Shown: piece by piece, positions 17,557 through 24,695 of the stretch
Layout: each line of letters opens with the position of its first letter
How positions within the stretch are numbered: the stretch's first letter is position 1
Assembly: GCA_027068085.1 (NCBI GenBank)
Contig: JAMOUQ010000013.1
Span: 1 to 48,376, forward strand
Source: Desulfobacteraceae bacterium
Lineage (GTDB): Bacteria > Desulfobacterota > Desulfobacteria > Desulfobacterales > Desulfosarcinaceae
Reading direction: 5' to 3'
DNA length: 48,376 nucleotides
The notes under the pieces: generated by a model
The model's database searches: none
What the model was told of the DNA's origin: nothing
Seen by the model: only the letters and a program-made list of their open reading frames with translations
Position numbers and translations under genes: made by a program

Positions 17557-18243
17557 TCAGGCTGATTGAAACCTGTAACAGGCCTCCACCTGGTCAAAGG
17601 GTTGATCCTTGAGATACTCGGCAATGGCCCGGTCATAGGCCGCGGTGTGGGCAAAGGCCTTGCGGGCCAGCCGGTAACGCAGGCCGAAGTCGGTGGCCCC
17701 CCGGTTGGCCTTCAAAGAATCGAGCACCAGGGGGTAGTCGGCCGGATCGACCACGCTGGCCACCCGGATGAAATTCTTGGCCGCCGCCCTGATCATGCAC
17801 GGCCCTCCTATATCTATGTTTCCGCGGGCCATCTCGGGCGTCACATCGGCCCGGGCCACCGTGTCCTGGAAAGGATAGAGGTTGACCACCACCATGTCGA
17901 TGGGCACGGCCCCGGTCCGTTCCATGTCGGCCTGGTGGTCCTTGTTGTAGGTCTCGGTAAGCAGTCCCAGGTAGATCTTGAAATCCAGGGTCTTTACCAG
18001 GCCGCCCTGGGTCTCGGGCTGGCCGGTGTAGTCAGATACCCGGATCAGGTTCGTGGCGGCCCCGGAACCGATGATCTCGGCGATCCGGCGGTAGGTTCCC
18101 CCGGTGGAAATGATCCGCAGCTCCGGGTTCATCTCCAGCAGTCCGGGAACGAACGTTTCCAGATCGCTCTTGTCGGAAACGCTGATCAGCACATGGCGCA
18201 GCCTGACCTTGTCGTCGATTATCTCCACCTTGTTGATACCCAT
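17557..18243 (-). CDS. purH: IMP cyclohydrolase (stand-alone N-terminal domain of PurH)
   Basis: A 228-residue MGS-like-fold enzyme that closes FAICAR to IMP. Signatures of the PurH N-terminal half: LISVSDKSDLE (19-29), STGGT (46-50), VVNLYPF, and the stretch ending NIDIGGPCMIRAAAKNF, followed by VVDPADYP. The usual PEM.GGRVKTLHPK.H.G segment reads PETQGGLVKTLDFKIYLG. The Lys (84) is kept, but the Arg two residues before it, which in the human enzyme (Arg64) contributes to the substrate pocket, is Leu82, and both His positions are changed. The protein ends where the fused enzyme would enter the transformylase domain. It is co-directional with and 27 nt upstream of the transformylase gene, so the two form a split PurH pair. 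A lineage-wide altered active site is more likely than inactivation, because the rest is well conserved. Confidence 0.9.
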   Translation of the reverse strand: MGINKVEIIDDKVRLRHVLISVSDKSDLETFVPGLLEMNPELRIISTGGTYRRIAEIIGSGAATNLIRVSDYTGQPETQGGLVKTLDFKIYLGLLTETYNKDHQADMERTGAVPIDMVVVNLYPFQDTVARADVTPEMARGNIDIGGPCMIRAAAKNFIRVASVVDPADYPLVLDSLKANRGATDFGLRYRLARKAFAHTAAYDRAIAEYLKDQPFDQVEACYRFQSA

Positions 18244-18267
18244 AGCCTTGGTCCCTTCTTTGAGTTT

Positions 18268-18957
18268 CTATTTTATACCCTCGTACTCCAGCAAAAATCT
18301 CTTGAAAAAGGCTTTCATGAAAGCGTGCCGGCCGGCGGCCAGGCGTCGGCCGGTGGCGGTCAGCATGCGCTGCTTGATCCTGGAAAGCTTGACCACGTAT
18401 TCGCGGTAGCCGGTATCGTCGGCAGAATAGGGCCGCGCCTTGCTGACGTCCACGTCCGGGTTGTGCAGACAGGCTCCGTGCTCTCCGGCAAACATATAGG
18501 CCCGGGCCACCCCTACAGCGCCGATGGCATCCAGCTTGTCGGCGTCGAAAAGGACCCTGGCCTCGATGGTCTCCGGCTCGAGGCCGTCCCGGAAACGATG
18601 GGTGCGGATACAATGGATGATGCCGGCGATCAGGTCCGGATCTACGTCCAGGTCGGCCAGCAGGCCGGCGGCCAGCTCGGCGCCCTTGCGGGCATGGCAG
18701 ATCCTGCCCCGGCTTTCGTCCTGGAAGCAGCGGCCGATGTCGTGGAGCAGGGCCGCGGCCCGCAGCACGAACATGTCGGCCCCTTCCTCGGGCCCGATCC
18801 GTTCGCAAAGCCGGTATACCCTCAGGGTATGCTGCCAGTCGTGACTGCCGGAACCTGAAAGGCGGCGCCGGGCGGCAACCCGGACAGCATCCAGAACCCC
18901 GTCAGGCGCCGCCCGTCCGGCTGGCCGTACCGGGCCTGAAGCGGGCTGAAAAGTCAT
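18268..18957 (-). CDS. HD-domain phosphohydrolase-like protein
   Basis: A 229-residue cytoplasmic protein of the HD superfamily (YedJ-like). The metal-binding pattern is visible as HDWQHTLRV (first His), LLHDIGR (His-Asp) and DADKLDAIG (distal Asp), with a supporting HCIRTHRF helix, so a metal-dependent phosphohydrolase activity on a nucleotide or phosphorylated small molecule is likely but the substrate is unknown. The frame opens at an ATG at 18987 without a ribosome site; the ATG at 18957 has GGGAGG about ten nt upstream, inside the end of the preceding gene, so I chose it. The preceding stop is 4 nt away, implying translational coupling. The gene lies between a MinD-like ATPase and the split PurH genes, and a role in nucleotide housekeeping would fit that position. 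Confidence 0.82.
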   Translation of the reverse strand: MTFQPASGPVRPAGRAAPDGVLDAVRVAARRRLSGSGSHDWQHTLRVYRLCERIGPEEGADMFVLRAAALLHDIGRCFQDESRGRICHARKGAELAAGLLADLDVDPDLIAGIIHCIRTHRFRDGLEPETIEARVLFDADKLDAIGAVGVARAYMFAGEHGACLHNPDVDVSKARPYSADDTGYREYVVKLSRIKQRMLTATGRRLAAGRHAFMKAFFKRFLLEYEGIK

Positions 18958-18961
18958 CTGC

Positions 18962-20026
18962 TCAACGCCTCCCACGGTTGTTGACATAGTCTTGCCAATC
19001 GAGTTTCAGGGGCTCATGGAACTGGGCCGGCTCGCCATCGAGGCGCGCTCCCGCCCCCTTTTCCAGATTCTGCCTGATAACCTGCACTTCCCTGAGCAGC
19101 TGCTCCAGGGCGGCCGCAATTCTTTCCAGCGCACGGTCGTCCCGGCCGGCTTTGGCACTGTCTGCCGGCCTGGCTTCAGAAACGGAAGCCGCCGCAATCT
19201 TCCTGGCCACCTGCACCGGCTGGGGCAGCAGGCAGCGCATGTGCCGGAAAAAACCTTTCCAGAAATCCTCCATGGGCAGAGCCTGTCTGTCGGTGGGCAC
19301 CTCCTGGTCGATGGCCATGGCCATTTCCTGAATATCCCTGAAGGCCCGTGACGCCTTGGCATTGGGCAGCGGGCGCTTGTCCCGGGACGCTTCCCTGGCC
19401 TTGGGATCGTAGTGGATTATGCCCAGCATTTCCAGATCAAGGTCCAGGTAACGCCGGGTCGAATCCCTGAACTTGCCAAACGCCCTGCGGGCCATGGACA
19501 TATTGCGCACCTGGTTGAAAACCGTCTTGACGACGCCCTTGAAACCGTTGGCCGCCATGGCCCGCAACAGGTCGAAAGCCGCCGTCAGGCACTGGGAGTC
19601 CAGGGTAAGCACCAGGACCGCCTCTTCCACGGTAAGGCAAAAGGCCATCGCCCGCTGGGATACTCCCGACGGTGCGTCGACAATAAGGTAATCGCAGCCT
19701 TCGGTTCCGGAAAGCATTTCGGCAACCAGGGGCAGATCTTCGGTCCTGCCGTCGGCAACCGACTTCAGGCCGTCGCTGTCGGCAATCACCTGCAGGCCGC
19801 CATCGCGGCCGATCACGTCCTCCAGCCGGCTGCGCCCGTAAAGCACTTCTTTCAGATCACCCGGAAGATGCTTGTCGAACCAGGCGCCTTCATCTTCCAG
19901 GTTCCAGCCGGTTGCCAGCAGACAGACACCATGCCCCTTGGACGCCAGGGCATGGGCCAGGTGAAGGCAAACGAAAGTCTTACCGGTACCTTGTTTGGGA
20001 CTTATTATGGGAATTATTCTGGCCAT
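18962..20026 (-). CDS. MinD/ParA-family ATPase
   Basis: A 354-residue cytoplasmic P-loop ATPase. The deviant Walker A of the MinD/ParA/Mrp class is at residues 10-17 (PKQGTGKT), followed by CLHLAHALASKGHGV. The second signature is YLIVDAPSGVSQRAM, where a canonical ParA has DTPPG. An Arg/Lys-rich segment and a coiled-coil C-terminus (about residues 270-330, ALEQLLREVQVIRQNLEK) suggest a partner-binding tail. Although the frame is open further upstream, the ATG at 20026 starts exactly at the family N-terminus (MARIIPIISPKQG) and has a GGAG site ten nt before it. It lies 17 nt downstream of the GspE/PilB-like gene. Such pairs often act in positioning or assembling envelope machines, which I infer here. 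Confidence 0.83.
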   Translation of the reverse strand: MARIIPIISPKQGTGKTFVCLHLAHALASKGHGVCLLATGWNLEDEGAWFDKHLPGDLKEVLYGRSRLEDVIGRDGGLQVIADSDGLKSVADGRTEDLPLVAEMLSGTEGCDYLIVDAPSGVSQRAMAFCLTVEEAVLVLTLDSQCLTAAFDLLRAMAANGFKGVVKTVFNQVRNMSMARRAFGKFRDSTRRYLDLDLEMLGIIHYDPKAREASRDKRPLPNAKASRAFRDIQEMAMAIDQEVPTDRQALPMEDFWKGFFRHMRCLLPQPVQVARKIAAASVSEARPADSAKAGRDDRALERIAAALEQLLREVQVIRQNLEKGAGARLDGEPAQFHEPLKLDWQDYVNNRGRR

Positions 20027-20043
20027 GGTGCCGGGTCTCCAAT

Positions 20044-22683
20044 TCAGTCTTTGACCGGTGTGGCGAACAACTCGACCCCGCCTGCCTCGGAGCGGGTCTC
20101 GAACCTTACCCTGCGGCAGGGATAGGAGTGAACTATGCGCTCGAACCAGGTCCTGACGAAGTCCGTGAAAAGCCTGGCGTCGCCGCCCGGATCCGGGCTT
20201 CCCGCCTGGACGGCCAGCCGGCGGTAGGCCTGGAAAAACCTTTCGATATCGGCTGCCTGGGCACCGGGATCGGAAATGGTCACCTGAACTGTCTCCACCA
20301 GGGCCGAAGGCGTCTCGCCGGCAGTCGTCCCGTTGTCGCAACCGCCGCCTGCCTGACGGACGGCAAACTGCTTGATCATTTCGATGGGCACGGTTCTTAT
20401 CAGCTCGCCCAGGGTGGTCTGGTCAAGTTTCATGAGCCCGTCCTCGATCATGCTCTTCATGCCGCTTTCAAGGGCCATCTGCTTGATTTCACTCTCGGTT
20501 GCCCCCCTGCTCAGGGCCAGGGCGATATCCCGGTCGACCTCGAACAGCTCGGAGATCAGGGTCCGGCCGGCAAAACCGGTATAACCGCAGGCCCGGCAGC
20601 CGACTCCCCGGTAAAAAGTGAGGTCTTCCGGAAGCTGCTTGAAAAAAAGACACCATTCGTCCTTGGGAGGAGTGTAGGGCCGCTTGCACTTGTCGCAGAT
20701 GCGGCGGACCAGCCGCTGGGCCAGCACGCCCAGGAGGCTGGAGCCGATCTGGTTGTGGTCGATCTTCAGGTCGCGCAGGCGGGTCACTGCGCTGACGGCA
20801 TCGTTGGTGTGGATGGTGCTGAGCAGCAGATGACCGGTCTGGGCCGCATCGAAAGCGATACCGGCCGTCTCTTCGTCCCGGATCTCGCCCACCAGGATAA
20901 CGTCCGGGTCCAGGCGCAGAAAAGAGCGCAGCAACCGGGCGAAGGTAAGGCCTATCTTGGGCTTGATCTGGGTCTGCATGATACCCGGAAAACTGTACTC
21001 GATGGGGTCCTCGGCGGTGATGATCTTGATGCCCGGATTGTAGATGTAACGCAGGGCGGCGTAGAGGGTGGAGGACTTGCCGCTGCCGGTGGGCCCCGAG
21101 ACCAGGATCATGCCGGCCGAGCTCTTGAACAGGCGTTTGAGGGGAGTGAGCACGTGCCCGGAGTGATTGAGGCTTTCCAGTCCCACCTGGGCCTTGCGCG
21201 GATCGAGGATCCGGATGGTTACGTTCTCGCCCACGATGGCCGGGCAGGTGGCCACCCGGAAATCCAGATCGAAGGTGCGGCCGCTTGCCCGGTCGTTGTA
21301 GCTTACCCGGAAAACCCCGTCCTGGGGGAGCCTCTTTTCGGCAATGTCCAGGTTGGACAGAACCTTGATCCTGGAAATGATGGCTCCGGGCATCTCCTGG
21401 AGCTTCTTTTTCAGCCATTCCACGTCGGGCTCTTTGCAGACCCCGTCCATCCGGTAGCGCAGCCGGACCCCGTTGCGGTCCTGCTCCAGATGGATGTCGC
21501 TGGCGCCGTTGACTATTCCGTACTTGATGATGAAATCGACCACCTGCTCGGTCATCATGTCGGCGCCGCCGTAAAGGTTCACCTGCCCTTTTTCGACCCT
21601 GTCTTCCTTGAGATCGATTTCGACCAGTTCGATGCCCTGCTGCCTGGCCGCCGTCTGGGAGGACATCACATCTTTGTCCGGCCGGCGGTAGAGCAGCCGG
21701 TACAGATTGTCGAACTTTTCTTCGGTGATCAGCACCGGCTGGATCTTCAATTCCGGATACATCGGCCCCAGATCGCCGAGCGCCCTGAGGTTGTCCGGAT
21801 CGGCAAAAGCCACCGTGAGCACCTTGTCCCGCAGTTCCAGCGGAAGCAGCTTGTTCTTGCGGGAATACTTCTCGCTTACGATGGCGGCCAGGGTCCGGCG
21901 CTGGGCGGCATCGAAGACAAAACCGGCCAGGCTGCGAAAGGGGACATTGTACTGTCTGGCAAGGGCCAGGTAGAGCTGCTCCCCGCTGATCTGCCCCTTT
22001 TCCAGCAATATCTTGCCCAGCTTGGCGCCGGTGCTCTTTTGCTCCAGCAGGGCGTCCTTGAACTGTTGCTCGCTGATCAGGCCCTGCTTGATCAGGATCT
22101 GGCCCAGCTTTAGCTGTTTGCCGTATTTCTGGAGGATGTAGTTGAGATCGTCGGGGGTGATCATGCCCATGTCGCACATGATCTCCCCCAGGGTGCGGCT
22201 GCCGGACTTGACCGCCGCAAGATAATCCAGGTCGGCCTCGCTGATCATCCCCAGCCGGTAGGCAAGTTCTCCCAGCTTGACGCCCTCTGCCTGCTCCTTG
22301 AGAAATTCTTCCAGCTGGGGCCTTGTGAGCAGCCCCTTGCGCACCAGCACCTGCCCCAGAAATTCATCCGGCCGTTTGATCCGCAGGCATGTTTCCAGCT
22401 GCTCGTTGGAGATCAGGCCCTTGTCGACGATCAGCCGTCCCAGGTGCCGGCGCAGATCGGGATGGTTTACCAGGATGTCGAGCTGCTCCTTGTCGACCAG
22501 GCCCTTTTTGACCATCAGCTCGCCCATGGGCAACGTGGCTTCGATGGCTTCTTTCTCCTGGATTTTCAGGGCCTGCCGGAGCTGGGCGTTGCTGACGAAA
22601 CCTTCCTTTATCAACAGCTCGCCGACCCGCAGGTTGAAGCCGCCGGTCCGTGACGCGGCATTGTCGGTTTTGGTTTTCGGCAT
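20044..22683 (-). CDS. GspE/PilB-like secretion ATPase with eight N-terminal 28-residue repeats
   Basis: An 879-residue member of the type II secretion/type IV pilus assembly ATPase family. Residues 17-249 consist of eight tandem units of about 28-34 residues with the pattern LGELLI-x-KGLIS-x-EQL, related to the small helical motif at the start of GspE_N/MshEN domains. A GspE_N-like region follows (about 250-400). The motor domain has Walker A GPTGSGKS (near 530), an Asp box, Walker B DVILVGEIRDEET (near 595), His-box STIHTND, and a four-Cys zinc site (CDKC near 661, CRAC near 695). About 100 extra residues follow the motor. Known family members power pseudopilus or pilus extension. No pilin, platform or secretin gene is adjacent. 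Its partner is probably the MinD-like ATPase downstream. The ribosome site GAGGA precedes the ATG. Confidence 0.88.
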   Translation of the reverse strand: MPKTKTDNAASRTGGFNLRVGELLIKEGFVSNAQLRQALKIQEKEAIEATLPMGELMVKKGLVDKEQLDILVNHPDLRRHLGRLIVDKGLISNEQLETCLRIKRPDEFLGQVLVRKGLLTRPQLEEFLKEQAEGVKLGELAYRLGMISEADLDYLAAVKSGSRTLGEIMCDMGMITPDDLNYILQKYGKQLKLGQILIKQGLISEQQFKDALLEQKSTGAKLGKILLEKGQISGEQLYLALARQYNVPFRSLAGFVFDAAQRRTLAAIVSEKYSRKNKLLPLELRDKVLTVAFADPDNLRALGDLGPMYPELKIQPVLITEEKFDNLYRLLYRRPDKDVMSSQTAARQQGIELVEIDLKEDRVEKGQVNLYGGADMMTEQVVDFIIKYGIVNGASDIHLEQDRNGVRLRYRMDGVCKEPDVEWLKKKLQEMPGAIISRIKVLSNLDIAEKRLPQDGVFRVSYNDRASGRTFDLDFRVATCPAIVGENVTIRILDPRKAQVGLESLNHSGHVLTPLKRLFKSSAGMILVSGPTGSGKSSTLYAALRYIYNPGIKIITAEDPIEYSFPGIMQTQIKPKIGLTFARLLRSFLRLDPDVILVGEIRDEETAGIAFDAAQTGHLLLSTIHTNDAVSAVTRLRDLKIDHNQIGSSLLGVLAQRLVRRICDKCKRPYTPPKDEWCLFFKQLPEDLTFYRGVGCRACGYTGFAGRTLISELFEVDRDIALALSRGATESEIKQMALESGMKSMIEDGLMKLDQTTLGELIRTVPIEMIKQFAVRQAGGGCDNGTTAGETPSALVETVQVTISDPGAQAADIERFFQAYRRLAVQAGSPDPGGDARLFTDFVRTWFERIVHSYPCRRVRFETRSEAGGVELFATPVKD

Positions 22684-22840
22684 GCTTCAGCTTCCTCGGA
22701 AGCGGTGGCTCCGCCACCGCCGACGGTTGGTTTGACAACGATTTTGTAATGTTTCCTCTCCATAACATGTTTTTCCACCTGCTTTCCAGTGGTTTCACCA
22801 TCCGTATCTCCCGTCCGGGTCCGTCCGGGGGGCCTTGAAA

Positions 22841-22874
22841 TTTATACCACTTTACGCCTCTTTTACCTCCCATC
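22841..22874 (-). promoter_or_regulatory. Possible second MraZ-type box array facing the ATPase gene
   Basis: Read on the minus strand, units GAGGTAAAA, GAGGCGTAAA and GTGGTATAAA follow one another at 9-10 bp spacing, with an upstream ATGGG. The last unit, GTGGTATAAA, is identical to the first unit of the array before mraZ at 22966. MraZ might therefore act on both divergent units. This is suggestive only. Confidence 0.35.
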
Positions 22875-22925
22875 TATTAGCATGTAAAATTATTGGTAAA
22901 TATTTGATCGAAAGTTACTTTTGGC

Positions 22926-22955
22926 TTGACATTTTCATCCACCGGCCCTTATGAT
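22926..22955 (+). promoter_or_regulatory. Sigma-70-type promoter of the dcw cluster
   Basis: TTGACA (22926-22931, perfect -35) and TATGAT (22950-22955, five of six) are separated by 18 bp. Transcription would start near 22962, about 34 nt before the mraZ ATG, placing the MraZ-type boxes immediately downstream of the start, where binding would block RNA polymerase. Confidence 0.75.
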
Positions 22956-22965
22956 GCCAATTATT

Positions 22966-22995
22966 GTGGTATAAAGTGGAACAAAATGGGGAAAA
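22966..22995 (+). promoter_or_regulatory. MraZ operator: three 10-bp-phased TGG repeats
   Basis: GTGGTATAAA, GTGGAACAAA and ATGGGGAAAA lie head to tail with exactly 10-bp period and run up to the mraZ start codon. MraZ is known to bind TGGGN repeats separated by 5-nt spacers in its own promoter region, which is the same geometry. The third unit also contains the G-rich stretch that could serve as ribosome site, so MraZ binding and translation initiation signals overlap. Confidence 0.75.
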
Positions 22996-23442
22996 ATGTT
23001 TCGAGGCAGCTCATTCCATACGATCGATTCCAAGGGGCGGATAGTAATCCCCTCCCGTTTCAGGAGCGTCCTCCAGGCCGGCGGAGGCGAGGCGGTGGTG
23101 ATCACCCGCCACTTCAAGTGCCTCTACGGCTATACCCTGGATGCCTGGAAAAACGTGGTCGACCGCATTCTCAACGCTGCCGAAAAAAACGATACGGTGA
23201 TCCGGTTCAACCGTTTTTTTATCGGCCAGAGCCAGGAATGCAGCCTTGACAAGCAAAGCCGGGTACTGGTCCCTCCTGTACTGCGCCAGTACGCCCAGCT
23301 GAACAAAGACATCGTCCTGGTGGGAGTGCTGGACCATTTCGAAATCTGGTCACGGGAAAACTGGGACAAGGAAAGCGAGTTGATGGAAATGGAAATGCAG
23401 AAAGAGGAGGTGCGAACCCAGATAGCCAAGTTGGGGATCTGA
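22996..23442 (+). CDS. mraZ: Transcriptional regulator MraZ
   Basis: A 148-residue protein with the two SpoVT/AbrB-like half-domains of MraZ: FRGSSFHTIDSKGRIVIPSR at the start, and in the second half SLDKQSRVLVPPVLRQYAQL, each with the DxxxR pattern. MraZ forms ring-shaped oligomers that bind phased TGG repeats and control the dcw operon it heads. The phased boxes directly upstream fit autoregulation. It is the first gene of the cluster and lies 4 nt before rsmH. Length is normal for the family. Confidence 0.95.
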   Translation: MFRGSSFHTIDSKGRIVIPSRFRSVLQAGGGEAVVITRHFKCLYGYTLDAWKNVVDRILNAAEKNDTVIRFNRFFIGQSQECSLDKQSRVLVPPVLRQYAQLNKDIVLVGVLDHFEIWSRENWDKESELMEMEMQKEEVRTQIAKLGI

Positions 23443-23446
23443 GCCC

Positions 23447-24388
23447 ATGGATTATCACCACGTAACCGCCATGGCCAATGAAGCCGTGGATCTGCTGGCC
23501 TGCAGGCCGGGCGGCATTTACGTGGACGGCACCCTGGGCGGCTGCGGTCACGCCCGCCTCATCTGCGAGCGGATCATGCCCGCCGGCCGCCTGATAGGAA
23601 TAGACAAGGATGCCGATGCCGTTGCCCACGCCCGCCGGGCCCTGGCGCCGTATGGGGAGGCGGTCACCATCATCCGGGGTAACTTCGCCCGCATGCCGCA
23701 GCTGCTGGCCCGGGCGGGAGTCGGCCGGGCAGACGGGATTCTGCTGGACCTGGGGCTTTCCCTTCACCAGTTGCGGGCAAGCGGCAGGGGTTTCAGTTTC
23801 CGGCAGGACGAACCGCTGGACATGCGCATGGACGACCGCCAAGAACTGACCGCAGCCGATCTTGTCAACCGGCTCAGTGCCGCCGAGCTTGCATCCATTT
23901 TCAGAAACTACGGCCAGCAAAGCCGTTCCGGCCGGATCGCCGCCAAGATAGTGGCCGCCAGGGGCAGGCAGCCCATAAGGACCAGCCGGCAGCTTGCCCG
24001 GATCGTGGCCGCGGCCCTGGGCGGCCGGGCGCGCAAGGCCGCCATTCACCCGGCCACCAAGGTTTTCATGGCCTTGAGGATAGCGGTCAACGAAGAACTC
24101 GATGATCTGAGGACTTTTCTGGACAGCGCTCTGGACCTGCTGGCCCCGGGCGGCCGCCTCTGCATCCTGGCATTTCACTCGCTGGAAGACCGCATGGTCA
24201 AGCACCGGTTCAGAAAATGGGCCTCCGCCTGCCAGTGTCCGCCCCGGCTGCCTTGTACCTGCGGCGGCAGGGCCCGGGTAAAATTACTGACGCCGAGGGT
24301 GCTGCGGCCGGCCAATGACGAAGTTGAAAACAATCCCATGGCCCGCAGCACGCGCCTGCGGGCGGTGGAAAAAAAGCGGGATGTCTGA
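23447..24388 (+). CDS. rsmH: 16S rRNA m4C1402 methyltransferase RsmH
   Basis: A 313-residue SAM-dependent methyltransferase (also MraW) that N4-methylates C1402 in the 16S rRNA decoding centre. Motifs: HHVTAMANEAVDLL at the start, SAM-binding VDGTLGGCGHARLI (24-37), GILLDLGLSLHQL, FSFRQDEPLDMRMD, NEELDDLRTFL, and the C-terminal LAFHSLEDRMVKHRF. Cysteines near the end (CQCPPRLPCTCGG) correspond to the short C-terminal segment usual in this family. Its last 8 nt overlap the chosen ftsL start, indicating coupled translation. Confidence 0.96.
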   Translation: MDYHHVTAMANEAVDLLACRPGGIYVDGTLGGCGHARLICERIMPAGRLIGIDKDADAVAHARRALAPYGEAVTIIRGNFARMPQLLARAGVGRADGILLDLGLSLHQLRASGRGFSFRQDEPLDMRMDDRQELTAADLVNRLSAAELASIFRNYGQQSRSGRIAAKIVAARGRQPIRTSRQLARIVAAALGGRARKAAIHPATKVFMALRIAVNEELDDLRTFLDSALDLLAPGGRLCILAFHSLEDRMVKHRFRKWASACQCPPRLPCTCGGRARVKLLTPRVLRPANDEVENNPMARSTRLRAVEKKRDV

Positions 24389-24695
24389 CTCCATGACCGC
24401 CAGGGCCAACCGCAAAAGAAAATCTCAGGCCCGCCCCATGACGATGATCTGGGCGGTGCTGATATGCATCTTCGTCCTGGAGCTGCTCTTTTATGCCTGG
24501 TGCCGGGTCCAGTGCATCAACACCGGCTACCAGATCGATACCCAGCTCCAGCGCAAAAAACGCCTGACCGGCCTGCAGAACGAACTCGAGGTGGAGCTGA
24601 CCCAGCTCAAGGCCCCGGCCCGCATCAGGCAACTGGCGGAAAACCGGCTCGGCCTGATAATGCCGGGCCCCGAAAAAACGGTGGTACTGCCGTGA
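24381..24695 (+). CDS. ftsL: Cell division protein FtsL
   Basis: A 104-residue bitopic inner-membrane protein: a basic cytoplasmic tail (residues 1-20), one membrane segment (MIWAVLICIFVLELLFYAW) and a periplasmic leucine-rich coiled coil (QLQRKKRLTGLQNELEVELTQL), ending with the RIRQLAENRLGL motif typical of FtsL/FtsB-type proteins. Position between rsmH and ftsI is diagnostic, since sequence identity in this family is low. The frame opens earlier inside rsmH, but the ATG at 24381 overlaps the rsmH stop and gives the normal length; an ATG at 24393 is an alternative. FtsL scaffolds FtsQ and activates FtsWI. Confidence 0.88.
   Translation: MSDSMTARANRKRKSQARPMTMIWAVLICIFVLELLFYAWCRVQCINTGYQIDTQLQRKKRLTGLQNELEVELTQLKAPARIRQLAENRLGLIMPGPEKTVVLP

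Larger units (their letters stand above)
22684..22995. other. Divergent regulatory region between the ATPase operon and the dcw cluster
   Basis: A 312-bp A/T-richer gap without a gene. It carries the mra promoter and MraZ-type boxes on the plus side, and a second set of GRGG/TAAA units facing the minus-strand ATPase gene (22841-22874). Confidence 0.7.
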
